Assembly (NCBI RefSeq): GCF_037975245.1
Contig: NC_092572.1
Coordinates: 29,125,989 to 29,189,988 of the forward strand
Direction: 5' to 3'
DNA: 64,000 bases
Origin: Apostichopus japonicus
Lineage: Eukaryota; Echinodermata; Holothuroidea; Aspidochirotida; Stichopodidae
Of this stretch, positions 25,375-38,189 are shown piece after piece. Within the stretch, counting starts at the first letter, position 1. The number at the start of each line of letters is the position of its first letter. The notes beneath the pieces are model-generated. The model ran no database searches, was not told the DNA's origin, and was given only the letters and a program-made list of their open reading frames with translations. Made by a program: the position numbers and the translations under genes.

Positions 25375-25739
25375 GAACTTCCAACTTTAATCCAATATAT
25401 CTCTGAAAATATTCGATTTCTGAGCGACTGATACAGACTGGTTGCTAAATTGAACAATAGTGACTGGTAACTTGCATTTAACTAGTATGTGTCTTGAGAC
25501 CGACATTTAGTCATAACTGAAGCTTTTATAACATTTCATAAATTTAGGTTGTGTTTTGTACAATAAGACATTTATAAACATCCCTCACAGAATTTATTAA
25601 TTTCATTACCGATTATGTTGTAGACTGGTAGCCAGTGGGTTGTTGATGTTTCCTATTGTTTTAAGAAATAATATCACGTAAATGTATGTTACCTTTTTAT
25701 GTTTGGCAATCAGCATGTTTGTATTGTTGGCAAGTGGTT

Positions 25740-26110
25740 TAGTATCCGTGTTAATAAATTGTTAAAATAAATCATTGTAATGAATGGTTGAAATAAATAA
25801 TGGGCATGGTAGGCGTGATGTGATGTGATCTTACTACGTATTGAAATATTGTAACACTTAGCCTTATGGCAACATTTGTTTCCGTTTCTACTGGCAGATT
25901 GGAATATTTTTTCGAATTTTTGTATTTTGAATTTTTTGTAACAAGGCAGGTTATATAACTGTTCATTCTATGTTCTCCAAATTTCATGTATGTCTATTAC
26001 AAAATTGTTGAAATGAATGGTTGAAATCAATATTGCGCATGCTAGGCGGGATTTTATGTTATTTTCATTTCAATACGTATACTACGTATTGAATTAATGT
26101 AATGATTAAT
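25740..26110 (+). repeat. Two diverged copies of a ~240-bp segment
   Basis: 'gaatggttgaaataaataat...gtaggcgtgatg...tactacgtattgaa' near 25.78 kb recurs as 'gaatggttgaaatcaatatt...ctaggcgggat...tactacgtattgaa' near 26.01 kb. Confidence 0.55.
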
Positions 26111-26625
26111 GATAACATGTTTTGGCTTCCAGATTGGATCATTTTCCTCAAAATTTTGTCACTATGTACTGTTAAATGGACTTGTTTAACAAAGTTATTT
26201 ATTTTGGTGGCCTAAAGTCATTTCAGAGACCAATTCTGAGGCATTTTGCCTTGTTTTGGTGAATGAAGTTCTATATGCTTCCAGCTAAATATCAAGCACA
26301 GTCCTACAGTAAATATTTTACATGGCTGCTGATCTTGGTCTCCAGCATAGTATTGAGGAGGTAAGAAAAGGATGTTGTGCATCTAGCATATTATCAGTCA
26401 TATCATATTATCATATTATCATCATTATCAGGAGCTACTGACATACTTAAATGAACAATTATGTAACAGACTGTGCTAATGGGACACTTATATCGTTAGA
26501 TTGCACGTGACATATATTCCTTACCTCGCAGTAAAGCCTTCGATCTGTCCTTGAAGCTGAAACAGCCTAAACAGCTTGGATTGCACTCTTGGAAAAGACA
26601 ATTGTGGCTTGAAAGTGGCGTCCCA

Positions 26626-27790
26626 CACTGTTAAAAAAAATTCTGTTAAATTACTTTTTTTTTTTGGTAACGCAGTTTCCAAACAAATCCTGTAATTTAA
26701 CAGAACATCTGTTTTAATAATTTTACATTTCAAGACTGTTTATTTTACAATCCATTTTGTTTTTCAAATTACAGAAAGTTACTGTAAAATAATTTTACAG
26801 CCCTTTCTGTTTTTTGCACAAACTGTTTGGAGTTGTAAAATTACAGTAATTCTGTAAATTGTTAACGTTAATTTACACACTTTTTACGTTTATTTACTGT
26901 CAGGTAGTGATATTCAACAGGTACCTACTGTTTTTTTTACTAATAATTTACATAGAATTGCGGATTTGAAATGTAAAATAACTTTACTCTGTATTTCAAA
27001 ACATTTCGTTGGTGTTATTCTACAGGATCTCATGCATAAATTAAAGATTGTGAATGTTAATTTACAAACCACTTTTATTTGTTTACGGTCAGGTGTTATT
27101 ATTTTAAAGATTTTTCACTGTAAATTTACAAGATGCTTCATCCTTTTTATTACCAGATGTTATTATTTTCAAGAATGTTTCTGTAAATTTATAAACCATT
27201 TCAGCTTTTTTACTGTCAGTTACTTTCCTTTTAAAGATTTTCACAGTAAATTTACAAACCATTTCAGCTTTTTTACTGTCAGGTGCAAGTCTTTTAAAAG
27301 TATATTGAAGATTTGTCACTGTAAATTTACATGACAATTCAGCTTTGTTACTGCAAGGTGTTTTCATTTTAAAGATTTTCACAGTAAATTTACATACCAT
27401 TACAGCTCTTTACTGTCAGGTGCCATAATTTGACATATACTGAAGACTTGTCACTGTAAATTTACAAGACAATTCAGTATTTTATTGACAGGTGTCATTA
27501 TTTTCATGACTGTTTCTGTAAAGTTACAAACCATTTCAGCTTTTTTACTACTACAGCTGTAGCTTAAAGATTTTAAATATATTAAAGATTTTACACTGTA
27601 AATTTAAAAGACACTTCAACCTTTCTACAGGTATTACCACGTGTCAATATTTTAAAGATTGTTTCCATCGTGCCAGGTGTATTTATTTCACAGATTCTCA
27701 CAGTAAATTTAAAAAACCATTTTAGCTTTTAACCGTCAGGTGCAAATATTTTGAGTATGGTTACTGTAAACTTCTGTAACCTTACAAAGA
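26626..27790. repeat. Left subterminal repeat array of the transposon
   Basis: About a dozen degenerate units built from 'cactgtaaatttaca', 'ccatttcagcttttttactg' and 'gtcaggtg', often with 'ttttaaagattttcac' between. At the very tip, TTCTGTTAAATTAC at 26641-26654 and its exact reverse complement at 26692-26705 can form a 14-bp-stem hairpin. ORFs on both strands over 26966-27400 are products of this periodicity. Confidence 0.85.
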
Positions 27791-30388
27791 GAGAACAAAA
27801 ACAAAAATATACATGACAGTTCAAGTTTTATTCCTCTAACACTCAAAACGACGCAAATGTGAAAAAATGAAAAAATGATCATTTTGTACTTTTTGCTTCT
27901 TACTCCAGTCACATGAGCTGTTCATAGTTTCATGGCTTACATGTTACAGGGATGATTAAATGGGAGCTCATAGATCTGTTAACAACAATTAGTTAAACCA
28001 GGGAGCTAAAGGCTTAGTGATTCCTTGACTACATTTATCTTTGTTGACCTCAGATGACCTTTGACATTCATGTTCATGTTCTACTCATGAAGAAGTATGT
28101 CACTATTTTCCCTTTTAACTGAAAATGTCAGTCCACACCAACAACATTAATGTGCATATTCTTCCATAAGCAAGCTATACAATCAATTTTAACTTGATTG
28201 TACCAAGCATTCTGGACTTCCGTTTACAAGTTTTCATGACTGTTGACTAGATAACGTTTAACCTAACCCCAAAACAACAGGGGTGAAGTGCTCATCACAG
28301 GAAAATTACATACCAAGTATGTCCTCATCTGTCCAGACCTGGAAAAGTTAGCATGGTAGAAGCTAAAATTTGGTTGTTTAAAAAAAAAAAATAAAACCCC
28401 ATTTTTGGTCAAAAAATTACCCCAGAAACAATAGGTTTCTCTTCTTCCCATAAAAAAAGCTACACGCTTAATAATTTACGCTTGATCAGACAGATCATTC
28501 TAGACTTATCATGTTAGCAAGGTTTCCGAACTTTAATCTCTGTTGTACAACCTTCTTCCATCCATCATGGACTTTATAGATACCTCAAACTGAAATCAAG
28601 GAATCAAAAACATGAACAGTGGACATCAGACACTGCTGCGAATATTTAATCATCCATTACCATGCACTAGTAGTGTCCAACTTCTTCCGTAGAAGAGAAC
28701 GAGAGTTATGACCATAACAACTTGTTGAAATAGCCAAACTACTGTTTGAACTATCTATCTCAATTCCAAAGAGATATCGGCGACAAAGCTGAGTAAAATT
28801 TTAGGCTTTCTATGAAAAATATTGCAATTTGAACAACAAATTGCATTTAAGAAGTGTAATGGAGCTTTTAAAGACCTTTTCAAAGATTAAACTGTCACAT
28901 AACAAATAAAAAATTAACATCAAAAGCTAAAGTTTTTAAAATACCACCCAGTTTACTGAACTTCTTTATTAAGTATCTGGCATAAACAAATAACTGAAAA
29001 CTTTTAAATTTATCAGGTCAGTAAATCTCCTTTAAAAAATGTGAACATTACCTGACTCAAAGAAAATCCATAGAAAGAAAATTGGCATTGCTTCAAAGTC
29101 GTTTTCTCAATGTCGTATTAGGATTTCCCTGACAGCAACCAGTTTATAACCCAGATTCCAGTTTCTTCAGAGGAAACTGGGGGTGGGGGGGGGGGGGGTC
29201 TACCCAAGGCTGCAGGTGCAGTCACACAAGACCTTAGACACCTGCTGTTAACTTCCAGGAAACATTTTTCATAACATAAATATGAGCAGCACCAAAACCA
29301 GCACAGAAATGAGGTAATAGGAACTACCATGATTTCTTTTGGGAGGTTGAAGAGGGGAAATAGGGCACCATGCCACCATTGCAAAGCACAAGTCTCTCTG
29401 ACACAATTTAAAGTGCTTTAAGCCATTGATATGATCGCTTGCTACTGCACATTGTTTGAGTGAATCAATTCATTGCTTTACATACATGTGTAAAACGATT
29501 CTAGGCTATTTTATGTTCATCTCAGAAAAAAACACCACAGCCCTTTAAAATAGGATGGATGGTTAGTAAGCAACAGGCCAGAGTTAGCATTTAGACATGG
29601 TTTTATGCCTATATAAATTTGTAACAGTCTGGTTTAGCAAATGATGCCCATTATTTATGCTAAGCAACATGTACAAACTGACCAATATTAATGGTAGCAG
29701 CCCCCATTCTTAGAGTCTTTGTTGTGATCCAAACAGGGATTTCTCCAGATAGACAAATTTACAATGCCCCATGCGGATTAAACTCCAGCCTCAAGGTGAA
29801 GACAGATGTTCTAGATCAAACTATTGGAAAAGGAATCTACTACTGAGACATGGTTGCAGGGAACAAACTTTGGCACCTATGGCACAAAAGATAGGAAACC
29901 CAATGACAGGCAATCACAGACATCCATTTCACCCAATACAGTAAGAATCATATTGCCACCTATGAACACTATAAACTTTTCTTCAAAGAAAGAAAGGGTC
30001 ACATTGCCATACAATTTGTACAGAAAATGGTTTTGCCGATGGCTTACAAATTTTTATTCGATGGCAAGTTATCAACAATGATCATATGAGACATGTAAAA
30101 AAACATAACACCTAACCAGACAGACCTATTGAGTGTCCGGTACAGTAACAAAAAAGTAAGGCAATGAAACAGACTTAGATTAGTTACCTAAATGTTCTAA
30201 GTGAAATCTCTTTGAGACACATCGAGTAAACAGCAGTTCAATCAAGTTTGTCATTCTGCAACTGGCACAGAACCTCTGTCATGTCGTTAATAATTTTGTC
30301 ACATACGTACTACTATTCCACCGCCTACTTAAGTAGCTTTTGCAGAAAAACTGTACAACCGTACTAAGGACCAACACGTCAACCTGTC
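27791..30388. other. Transposon interior downstream of the SAM gene
   Basis: No exon recognised. It contains a dispersed module near 28030-28290 ('tgacctcagatgacctttga'), a G tract near 29182, and an 85-codon plus-strand ORF at 29824-30081 without any signature. Confidence 0.4.
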
Positions 30389-30509
30389 CTACAGGTCCCA
30401 CTCGCTTTCGAAGTCTTTCATCTGCCCCAACAGAGTGACCACCTTCGGATGCACTGCAGACTTCAGCTTACTTTTAGCAGAGGTGTTCGGATTAAGTCCA
30501 ACAAAGCAC
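30389..30509 (-). CDS. SAM gene exon 5: C-terminus and stop
   Basis: 121 bp after the acceptor tcatcccacAG. Completes Arg and encodes CFVGLNPNTSAKSKLKS..., ending KDFESEWDL and TAG (30391-30389). Confidence 0.8.
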
Positions 30510-33500
30510 CTGTGGGATGAACAGGAAAGCATGCATTACAATGTAATCAAATGACTGATGACTTTTGCAAGAGTTGGAGGGGGGGGGGGGGTAGGCTGTG
30601 CACCAAAGTTATTTCCAGCAGCTGATTTGCGATTTCAATTTAACAGCATTATATGATGTTCCATTCAAAATCAACGAAAAAGCTGAAAGGAGCACCACCT
30701 AAGGGACATTATGACAAAGTTTCAAGAAAATCAAATGCTATTTGTAGGAGAAGATGCATTTTGGAGCCTATTGTGCCCCTTTAATGACCTTTGACCTTCA
30801 CAAGGTCAAAGATGTCCCAGGGGTCAATGAACAGTGGCCAAGTTTGGTCAACATCCATCAAAATATGACCGTTTGGGGGCCTATACTTCTTTTCACCAAA
30901 TTTTACTGTTTTAACTCAAACGGCATTATATGACGTTGCATTAAAAATTTACGGACAAGCTAAAAGGAGCACCACCCAATGTACATTATGACAGTCTCAA
31001 AGAAACCGAATGCTCTTTGTAGGAGATGCATTATGTAATTTTTCACACAATGACCTATTGTGCCCCTTTAATGACCTTTGACCTTGACTTTCACAAGATC
31101 AAAGATGTCCAAGGGTCAATGAACATTGTGTCCAAGTTTGGTCAACATCCATCAAGGAATAACCATCTGGGGCCAAAAAGGCAATTGTTGACAGATTAGC
31201 TCAACCAGCATGGGGCAAGGGGGTCCATTATGTGCACAAACCACATTCTAAGAAGGTCTGATGTCTTTGGTGCTGAATGCTAAGATAGAAGAAAGCTGAA
31301 AAACAAGTGCTACCACTCTCCACCTGACAATCAGTTGCAATACTCACCGTTGAATGAACTCCATGGTCACTGCACCCTTTGCAGGATATTCTATGTTGAA
31401 TGCATAGAAACTAGCAAAGAGCATCCCCAGGGAAATGGCAAAATCATTGATCTTGTGGTTGTTGACTGGGACCTTGTCTACAACAATCCCGAAATGCCTT
31501 CCTGCCAGCAGTGTAGGACCTACCAAAAAAAAAAGATGTCCACATGATTTTCCCAATAAAACAAGTGGGTTCTCAAGCGCCGAATTTTGAGAATGGATCT
31601 TTGGGCCAAATATTCACTGTATTATTCCGTGGCCTCTAACGAGGACAATAGAGTTGTAGTTTTATAGTAACTGTTTGGAGCCTTTGGCATGAGACAGTCG
31701 GCAAATTTGTAGTCAGTTGGCATATATCTGACTCTGAAAACATGAAAAGGAACATTAAGATACATTTTTTCAAAGGTAAACCACACTCAGACCTGATCAT
31801 TATTCCGGTGATTTGCTTAAAAATGCTCACTTACCAAAAACAACGATGCAGGGTGATGGCGATCCAATTTCATCTGCCACCTCTTCAACTGTGTTGGTCT
31901 CCTGAAAAAGAGATATCTCCTTATTAATGGGTAAGTAAATGTGATTTGTAATTTTGTAACGATATAAATACATACTGTGCAGTGCAGTTTGTGTAGTTGT
32001 GGTTTTCCAGGCATAAATAGCAGCCAAGAATGGAACATCCTCATAGCTCAGAGAGGATGGATCCCTCTAAGGTATAGAAGGGCCATGTATTTTTCTCTGC
32101 ATGGCATAAGAGGCGACTAAAAGGAGAGGACTTGTATTGACTAACAACAGGAAGACACTAAGCAACACATGTGTATGGTCATTTTCACAATCAATGTTGT
32201 AACTTTCAATATTGGCATTCTTTGATCCATGGAAAGCTAACCAAGTGTGAGATCTTCCTAAGATATTCTACCATTTACTTGCCCTAACTAAGGTTTACCA
32301 ACTTGATCAGGTTTACCTTGTAGATTTGACAAAACAATATGTGTCATGAATCTGCTAAGTTGACATTGCATAATTCAGAGTGGCTTTCTTTTTTTGGCAT
32401 ATCATTTTATTCATACATTTTTAATTCTCTAAACTTGTTATGCATATGAAGTTCCATTCAGTCTGGGGTTTTCAGAGTGAGCCCTAGCCTTCAAATGAAG
32501 CCTGTCAGCAAATTGTGGTTGAATCCTTGCATCCGACTTAAAGAACTTAGTCAAAAATATACAAAACAATTTGCAGGACAATCATTTTAGTGCTGTTTTT
32601 GGAATTCTTATTTGGGGGTACACTTAGTACTTCTCCTTTTACACAATAATGTTAGCTTAGGCCACATTATCATGTACTGTAATAGGAGAAACAGCTCTGG
32701 AGGCAAGGGGCGCTACTCCCTTTTGGCTTTTTAGTGCTGAGATGCTTTAGTTCGTGTAACACAACCACACTAAAAAGCCACCATAGCCACTCAATTCTTC
32801 CGTGTTTGGATATAAAATGAAACGTTGTCTCTTTGGCTAATCAAATTCCATGATTTTTCCAGGTTTTGAAGCATTTTGCCTCAAATTCCATGACTTTTCC
32901 AGGATTTCCAGGTAAGGCTGGGAACCCTGCATCTATAGAATTAGATGATTCAATTTGATTCTTAATGAAGCAATTTCTGGGTTTTTACTGAATTTTTGAG
33001 GCTGATTTAACCCCAGCCTAAACGGACTACTTATTGAATTATTTTCATAAACGTTTTTCTAATTTCTTCATTTATGCAACATACATACAGTACACAGGTG
33101 TTATCCACCAAAAGCAGTACCAATCCATGGTATGATGACAGGCCGTGCCAATTGGCCAGCCTCCAGTTCCATTACTTGCTGTATTGCAGGATTAATGTTA
33201 TCTTTTGACCCTTTTATGTTGCACTAACCACAAAAGTACTTTAATACAGAATGTACTGCATGCCAACAAACCACACCCAGTAGGCCCTATAGTTTGAATA
33301 CAGATATGCCTCTCCATACCAACCTGTGAAAGATGCAAAAAAGAACTAGCATCTTCTCCAAAGTAGCTTGCCAGGAGGCAAATCAAGCCAGGCAGCTCTG
33401 CAGAATTGTCCTGAGCTTCCAGCTTCATAGTCTCAATGTTCTTCAGAGTGTCTTTCATGGTGATGCTCTTTGTGTGACACTTACGAAAGTACCGCAGGAT

Positions 33501-36500
33501 GCGGCGCCCTTTGGTCTCCAAGGAATGCTCCAGCGTTGGCAGAAGATCGATTCCAACAAGCTCCTTGAAGTGCAAAAACATACCCAATTTTTCTGACAGA
33601 AAGGGGTATTCCTCCAACAGACCTTCAATAGTGACACTCTTTGAATTAATCAAAGTGCGGATTGAGAAATACACACTTTGCATGTGCGATGTGATTAGGT
33701 CTTCATCCCAGTCTTTCTCGCCAGCTGCATACATTTCCTTCAATGCAAGAATCTTCTCTTTCTGAGTGGCCTCAGTCTCTCCCTCAGGGAACCCTCCCGG
33801 TTGCCAGTTTATGCAACCATACGAGTCCCTCTTCTTGATGCGTTTTGTCTTCGGTTCGGTCACTTCTTCATCGGAAGTACTAGTCATTGAAGATGAAACA
33901 GATGGAACCGGGAGGTAGCTTTCATCTCTTTTTAAATTGTTTACTCTGTTTTCGAGTTGCTTCAAGATAGAAGCCGTGCCATCACCAATAACTTCACCTC
34001 CAATGTCGTCCCTGAAACTCGCAGGGTACGCACTCACAACCTTTTTTGCAACAGTGACCAAGTTTTTCCGTCCTGGGCTTTCATCAAGTTTGAAAATGTC
34101 ATCACAGATTACTCTGATCATTTCCCTTCTTTCTCTGGGGGCTGGTCTCTTCTTTTTCTTTAAGCAATTGTTTAAGTTTTTAGACATCTTGCTCCAATGG
34201 ACTTCGAACGTATCAGCCCAGTTTCCTGCGCACTGGTCTCTGGAAGGTTGAGTGTGTATGTCTGGTGTCGATTCTGTGGACAGTGTTGAGGTATCCAGGT
34301 CAACGGTTTCCTCTCCCTCACTCAGCACATTCTCTGGAGCAGTATCTTGGAATGAGAATAACCATACACAAAATAGTTATTAATACTGTAGAACATTAGG
34401 TCAGCGCGTAAGTTTGACTGTCCCAAGAATGTTAAGAGCCTGCAGAGTTAGGTGTTTTTTATTTAATCCAGAAAGCCAAACAGCTTAGTAATTCATTGAC
34501 TGCCATAGATATGCTTTGTGCAACTTTGATCCTGCTCAAACAGCATTGCAGACTTTTGTGTACAAGGTTTTCAGACTTTAGCCTCTGGTGACCTTTGACC
34601 TTGACTTTCAGATGGTCAAAGGTGATAAAGCAGTCAATGAACATTATGTCTAAGTTGGGTCAACATCCATCGAAGACTAAGCCAGTGAGGGCCTATAAAA
34701 CTTTTTTCTCTGATTTTACTGTTTCATTGCTACTGACATTATATATGAACATCTATCAAAAATATGTGTAGAATTTATAGGAAGCACCACCTAAAGAACA
34801 TTATAACCCAATTTCAAGAAAATCTATTGTTCTTTGAAGGAGAAGTAGCATTTTGCAGTTTTTCCAATTTGTTTACAAAATAGCTCATTATGCACCTTAA
34901 ATGACCTTTAACCTTGACCTTCAGAAGGTAAAAGATGCACCATCAGTAAATGAACATTGTCTCCAAGTTTGGTTAACATCTGTCAAAGAACAAACATTTG
35001 GCAGCAGAAAAAGCAAAAATTTACACTGGATAGATAGAGTGACAGTCCTATCACAATAGCTCAACCAGCATAGCTGGTTTGAGCTAAAAATCAGAACATT
35101 TTAGGCAAAAGATTTGGCATGGATTGGCAATTTATAAGTGCAAACTGCCAGGCCGATTTTCTGTTGAGTGAATTTTTACTTTGCATGCCACCTGCACAGT
35201 AGACTAGTGTGGATAAGGCAAGTTTTGGGGCAAAACAAATTTCGGCCCCCCCATTCCCCAGGGGTCCCGTACACCTATGATCCTGTCCCTCCCTGTTCTA
35301 TCTTTATTATTACAGCCAAGTGGTCAAAAAGGTTATGTAGTGCACCCCTGCACTGGGCTAGTTTAGATAAATTTTCAATTAAATGCTTTCAAGCAATTGT
35401 TTACAGAGGATTTGCCTTCATTGAACAATGACCACTGCAGACACAGTGTGGCTTTCATAATGTCCAAGTACATACAGTAAGCCTAGCTGTATTTCTGCCA
35501 AATCTAACATGGGTGACATTTGCAGAATTTTACAGAGAATATGGATGGGTTATGGTCTCTGACCTGTACTCATTATTGCTATGTGATTGATGTGATTAAC
35601 TAATTTTGAAAACTGAGGAACAAGGCCCAGAATAACAAAAGTTAAGGAAAACATGTCTCCTTTGGAGAGTTGGGCTGTCTGCGGTCATGAAAAATAACCG
35701 GCATGGTCACGCAATTACTTTTATTTGCTGAAATGATTAAATGGGTTTACCAGACCTGCCAACTTTTCAAGTGCTAAAACTGTACTTGAGAGACAAAAAG
35801 TTGTATTTTACCCCAAAAACTGTATTTTCCCTGGCTGCCAAGAATATGCCCGAAGATGCAAGTGTCACATGACAGCATTCGCACTAATTAAGGCTCAAAA
35901 TTGTGTCATTTGCACATCTACAGCCAGAATCTTCTGCGGGATAATCCCGCATAGATTTCTATAGGCCTAGCCCCTGTCTAGGTCTAACTTAGTACGAGGG
36001 ACTGCAATAAGTGTTCACATAGATCTCGATCGTAGCACATGTGCAATGTTTGCATGCTCAGTTTATTGTCGCACAATCCAGCTGCACCTGGGAGTCTACT
36101 ATGACATGCACGTATGCACAACAAATCAGAGTTACGATTGGGTAAAACTGTCTTTGATTGACATTTTGCAGAACTGGTACATGTCCAATTCTATTATGAC
36201 CATGTGGAAAATAATGTACAAAGTCACAGCAGATTCAATAGCCTAGGCCTACCTGCAATTCCACGAAGCCATCACGAACTTTCATGTTCATACGATTAAT
36301 CCCCTAGGCCAGCTTCCATTTTTAACTTTCCGTATGGCGACGAAGTCGAAGGAGAAGCTTAAATATTGCCAAAACATTGCGCATTTCGACATGCACCTTA
36401 TCCATATGGCGGATCTATAGTCCAAGTTTGGCCTCAATCCGACTTTCCCTTATTGTACTGGGTGTATATGTACGGAGTGCCATGTGTGCCAGAAAACTAT

Positions 36501-38189
36501 GTTTAAACCTAACACTAATATACACACTGTACATATACACCCACTACAGTGTATGTACTGTACACACTGTACATACATGTATGTACTGGTTGAAATTCAT
36601 TTTATAGTAAAGTCTACTATTTCAACCAATTGTATATGTACAGTGTGTATATTAGTGTTAGGTTTAAACATAGTCTTCTGGCACTCATGGCACTCCGTAC
36701 ATATACACCCAGTACAGTGTATGTACTGTACACACTGTACATACATATGTATGTGCTGGTTGAAATTCATTTTATAAGTCTTCTAATTTAATGAATTCAA
36801 CCAGGAGAAAACAAGTTCATTGCTAATAGTATTTTTTTTATATAAAATTAAAAACTGCACAGTATTGAAGGTATTGAGGTACTGTATATAATTATCAATT
36901 AGTAGCAATAAGCCCCACTCCTTAATGTAGGACTGTTCAATTATATTGCATGGGCAATTTTATGGTACTACAACAATAGGCTTCACCCCTTCTTATAGGA
37001 CCATTCCATTAAATTGCACAGGTAAAACATTTTTCCTTTTAATCTTAAAACCTCTTTTGTGACAACTTGAATGAAAGGAGAGGCTACATGAGTGTAGAAT
37101 AAAATTACACCTCCCACTGCTACACACCAAATTTCAACTTGATAGGAACAATCATACTGGACTTATTAATGTTTACAAGGGTTTTAAACTGACCTCTGAC
37201 CCAACCCCAAAACAATAGCTATCATGTACTCATCATGGGAAAACACATACCAATTATAAGCTTCATCCATCCACGTAGGGTCGACGTTATCGTGTTTACA
37301 AGCTTAAATTAGGCAAAATATCAACTTTTCACAATTTTCCCATTTTTTTAAACAAAACCGAATTTCAGCTAACTGTTAGACTTACAGTGAAACCCACAGC
37401 AGCCTCGCAGTGGATGAATCATGTCATGAGCAAAATTTAGAACTACACTGGAGCCTGGAACAGCCGGGGACGGTGAAAACCAAAACCAGGACTCGTAGAC
37501 CTGTGCAGCAGCTTATTCATAAATCACCATCACACTACCTCTACTAGTGCAGGGGTGTAAGAGAGGTTTTGAAAAAAGTCTGCAAAAGTGGTAAGTTCGG
37601 TCGAAGTTAAAAAATCGGAATTCCGCGTAAAATCAGAGATTTCACAGCCCTGACTAGTGTAAGAGTTGCTGGGTCACTATGAACAACACTGACATTTACC
37701 CAACTAAATCGCACGCTCAGAAATAAGGAGTTACCAGGAACAGGCAAGATTACAGCCTATTTAGCCCCCATTCCCCCCCCCCCCAATATTTTAACCAAAT
37801 CGCTGCTCATGCGGTACATTTTGTGTCCATGTGATATTGCCAGTGTACCATAGTGACCTTTGACAATATATCATTATCATATTATTATAATGTAAGCATG
37901 AGCTGGCTTCTTAATTGAGAACCAGGCTCCAGTATTACTTAAGTAAAGTATATTTACCTTCACCTGCAGTTGACCACGCATCTATGAGTCTTCTGCGCTG
38001 AATAGGCTTCAGCATAGAGAGGTCGTCCTCCGTAACAAATCTCAGATCACCCACAGATTCAACTCCAACATCCACAAGTTGATCCAGGACTCCATTTGCA
38101 AGTGCCAGTGGCAAGGATGGCAGTGCATCACTGATAGCAGACTGAATGGGACTAAGTCTTACAGTATCGGATGAATCATATGCATCCAT
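30389..38189 (-). CDS. SAM-domain protein, 'SAMD3-like', five exons, 537 aa
   Basis: Exons on the minus strand: 38189-37958, 34345-33324, 31901-31835, 31519-31348 and 30509-30389. Each junction is AG/GT and the phases (1, 0, 1, 2) close, giving 1614 nt = 537 codons plus TAG. Residues ~25-72 form a SAM domain (LDQLVDVGVESVGDL, then MLKPIQRRRLIDAW). A basic, serine-rich middle follows with NLS-like KKKKRP (~139) and TKRIKKRD (~244). Next comes the GCINWQPGGFPEGE segment (~253), typical by recall of animal proteins named SAM domain-containing protein 3-like. A C-terminal region (CIVVFG, then FGIVVDKVPVNN, SLGMLFASFYAFNIEYP) is characteristic of the same proteins. SAM domains self-associate or bind RNA/protein; the biochemical role here is unknown. 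The gene lies wholly inside the CACTA-like element, 2.2 kb downstream of and co-oriented with the transposase. A host gene captured by the element is the alternative. Confidence 0.85.
30640..31165 (+). repeat. Two tandem copies of a ~280-bp dispersed module (R3) in SAM intron 4
   Basis: Shared phrases: 'aaaggagcaccacc', 'tttgtaggag', 'tgtgcccctttaatgacc', 'caaagatgtcc' and 'ggtcaacatccatcaa'. Each copy has a perfect TGACCTTTGACCT (30785-30797, 31072-31084). A third copy is at about 34540-35060. Confidence 0.75.
31348..31519 (-). CDS. SAM gene exon 4
   Basis: 172 bp between tttttggtAG and CAACG|gtgagta. Encodes GPTLLAGRHFGIVVDKV..., then SLGMLFASFYAFNIEYP and MEFIQ. This is the best conserved C-terminal block of SAMD3-like proteins by recall. 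Confidence 0.83.
31835..31901 (-). CDS. SAM gene exon 3
   Basis: 67 bp between ctctttttcAG and TTTG|gtaagtg. Encodes ETNTVEEVADEIGSPSP then CIVVF, with one base carried over. Confidence 0.8.
33324..34345 (-). CDS. SAM gene exon 2: basic/Ser-rich region and conserved core
   Basis: 1022 bp between the acceptor ctcattccaAG and the donor CAG|gttggtatg. It encodes residues 78-418: acidic start, KKKKRP, the INWQP...PEGE motif, a helical region with DLITSHMQSVYFSIRTLINS and ELVGIDLLPTLEH, ending ASSFLHLSQ. The open frame continues into the intron for 42 codons, which is not coding. Confidence 0.85.
34540..35075 (+). repeat. R3 module in SAM intron 1
   Basis: Diverged copy of the 30640-31165 units, with 'gcaccacctaaagaacatta', 'aagtttggttaacatctgtc' and a perfect TGACCTTTGACCT at 34589-34601. 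Confidence 0.7.
36456..36780. repeat. Nested inverted and direct repeat in SAM intron 1
   Basis: The ~83-bp arm at 36456-36538 is matched by its reverse complement at about 36632-36714 with few mismatches (shared 'gtttaaacctaacactaata' and 'cggagtgccatg'). A direct repeat 'cagtgtatgtactgtacaca' plus 'ctggttgaaattcattttat' occurs after each arm (36546-36606 and 36714-36775). The structure could fold into a long hairpin. Confidence 0.85.
37958..38189 (-). CDS. SAM gene exon 1: start codon and SAM domain
   Basis: ATG at 38189. 77 codons plus one base, ending GAAG|gtaaatat. Holds the whole SAM domain. The leftover G joins AT of exon 2 to make GAT (Asp). Confidence 0.82.

Noticed and set aside
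26966-27400. ORFs of 122 aa (plus) and 98 aa (minus) with repeated CKFT blocks
   Set aside because: Both arise from the TGTAAATTTAC subterminal array read on opposite strands.
33333-34251. Plus-strand ORFs opposite SAM exon 2
   Set aside because: Shadows of the minus-strand exon, with no family signature of their own.
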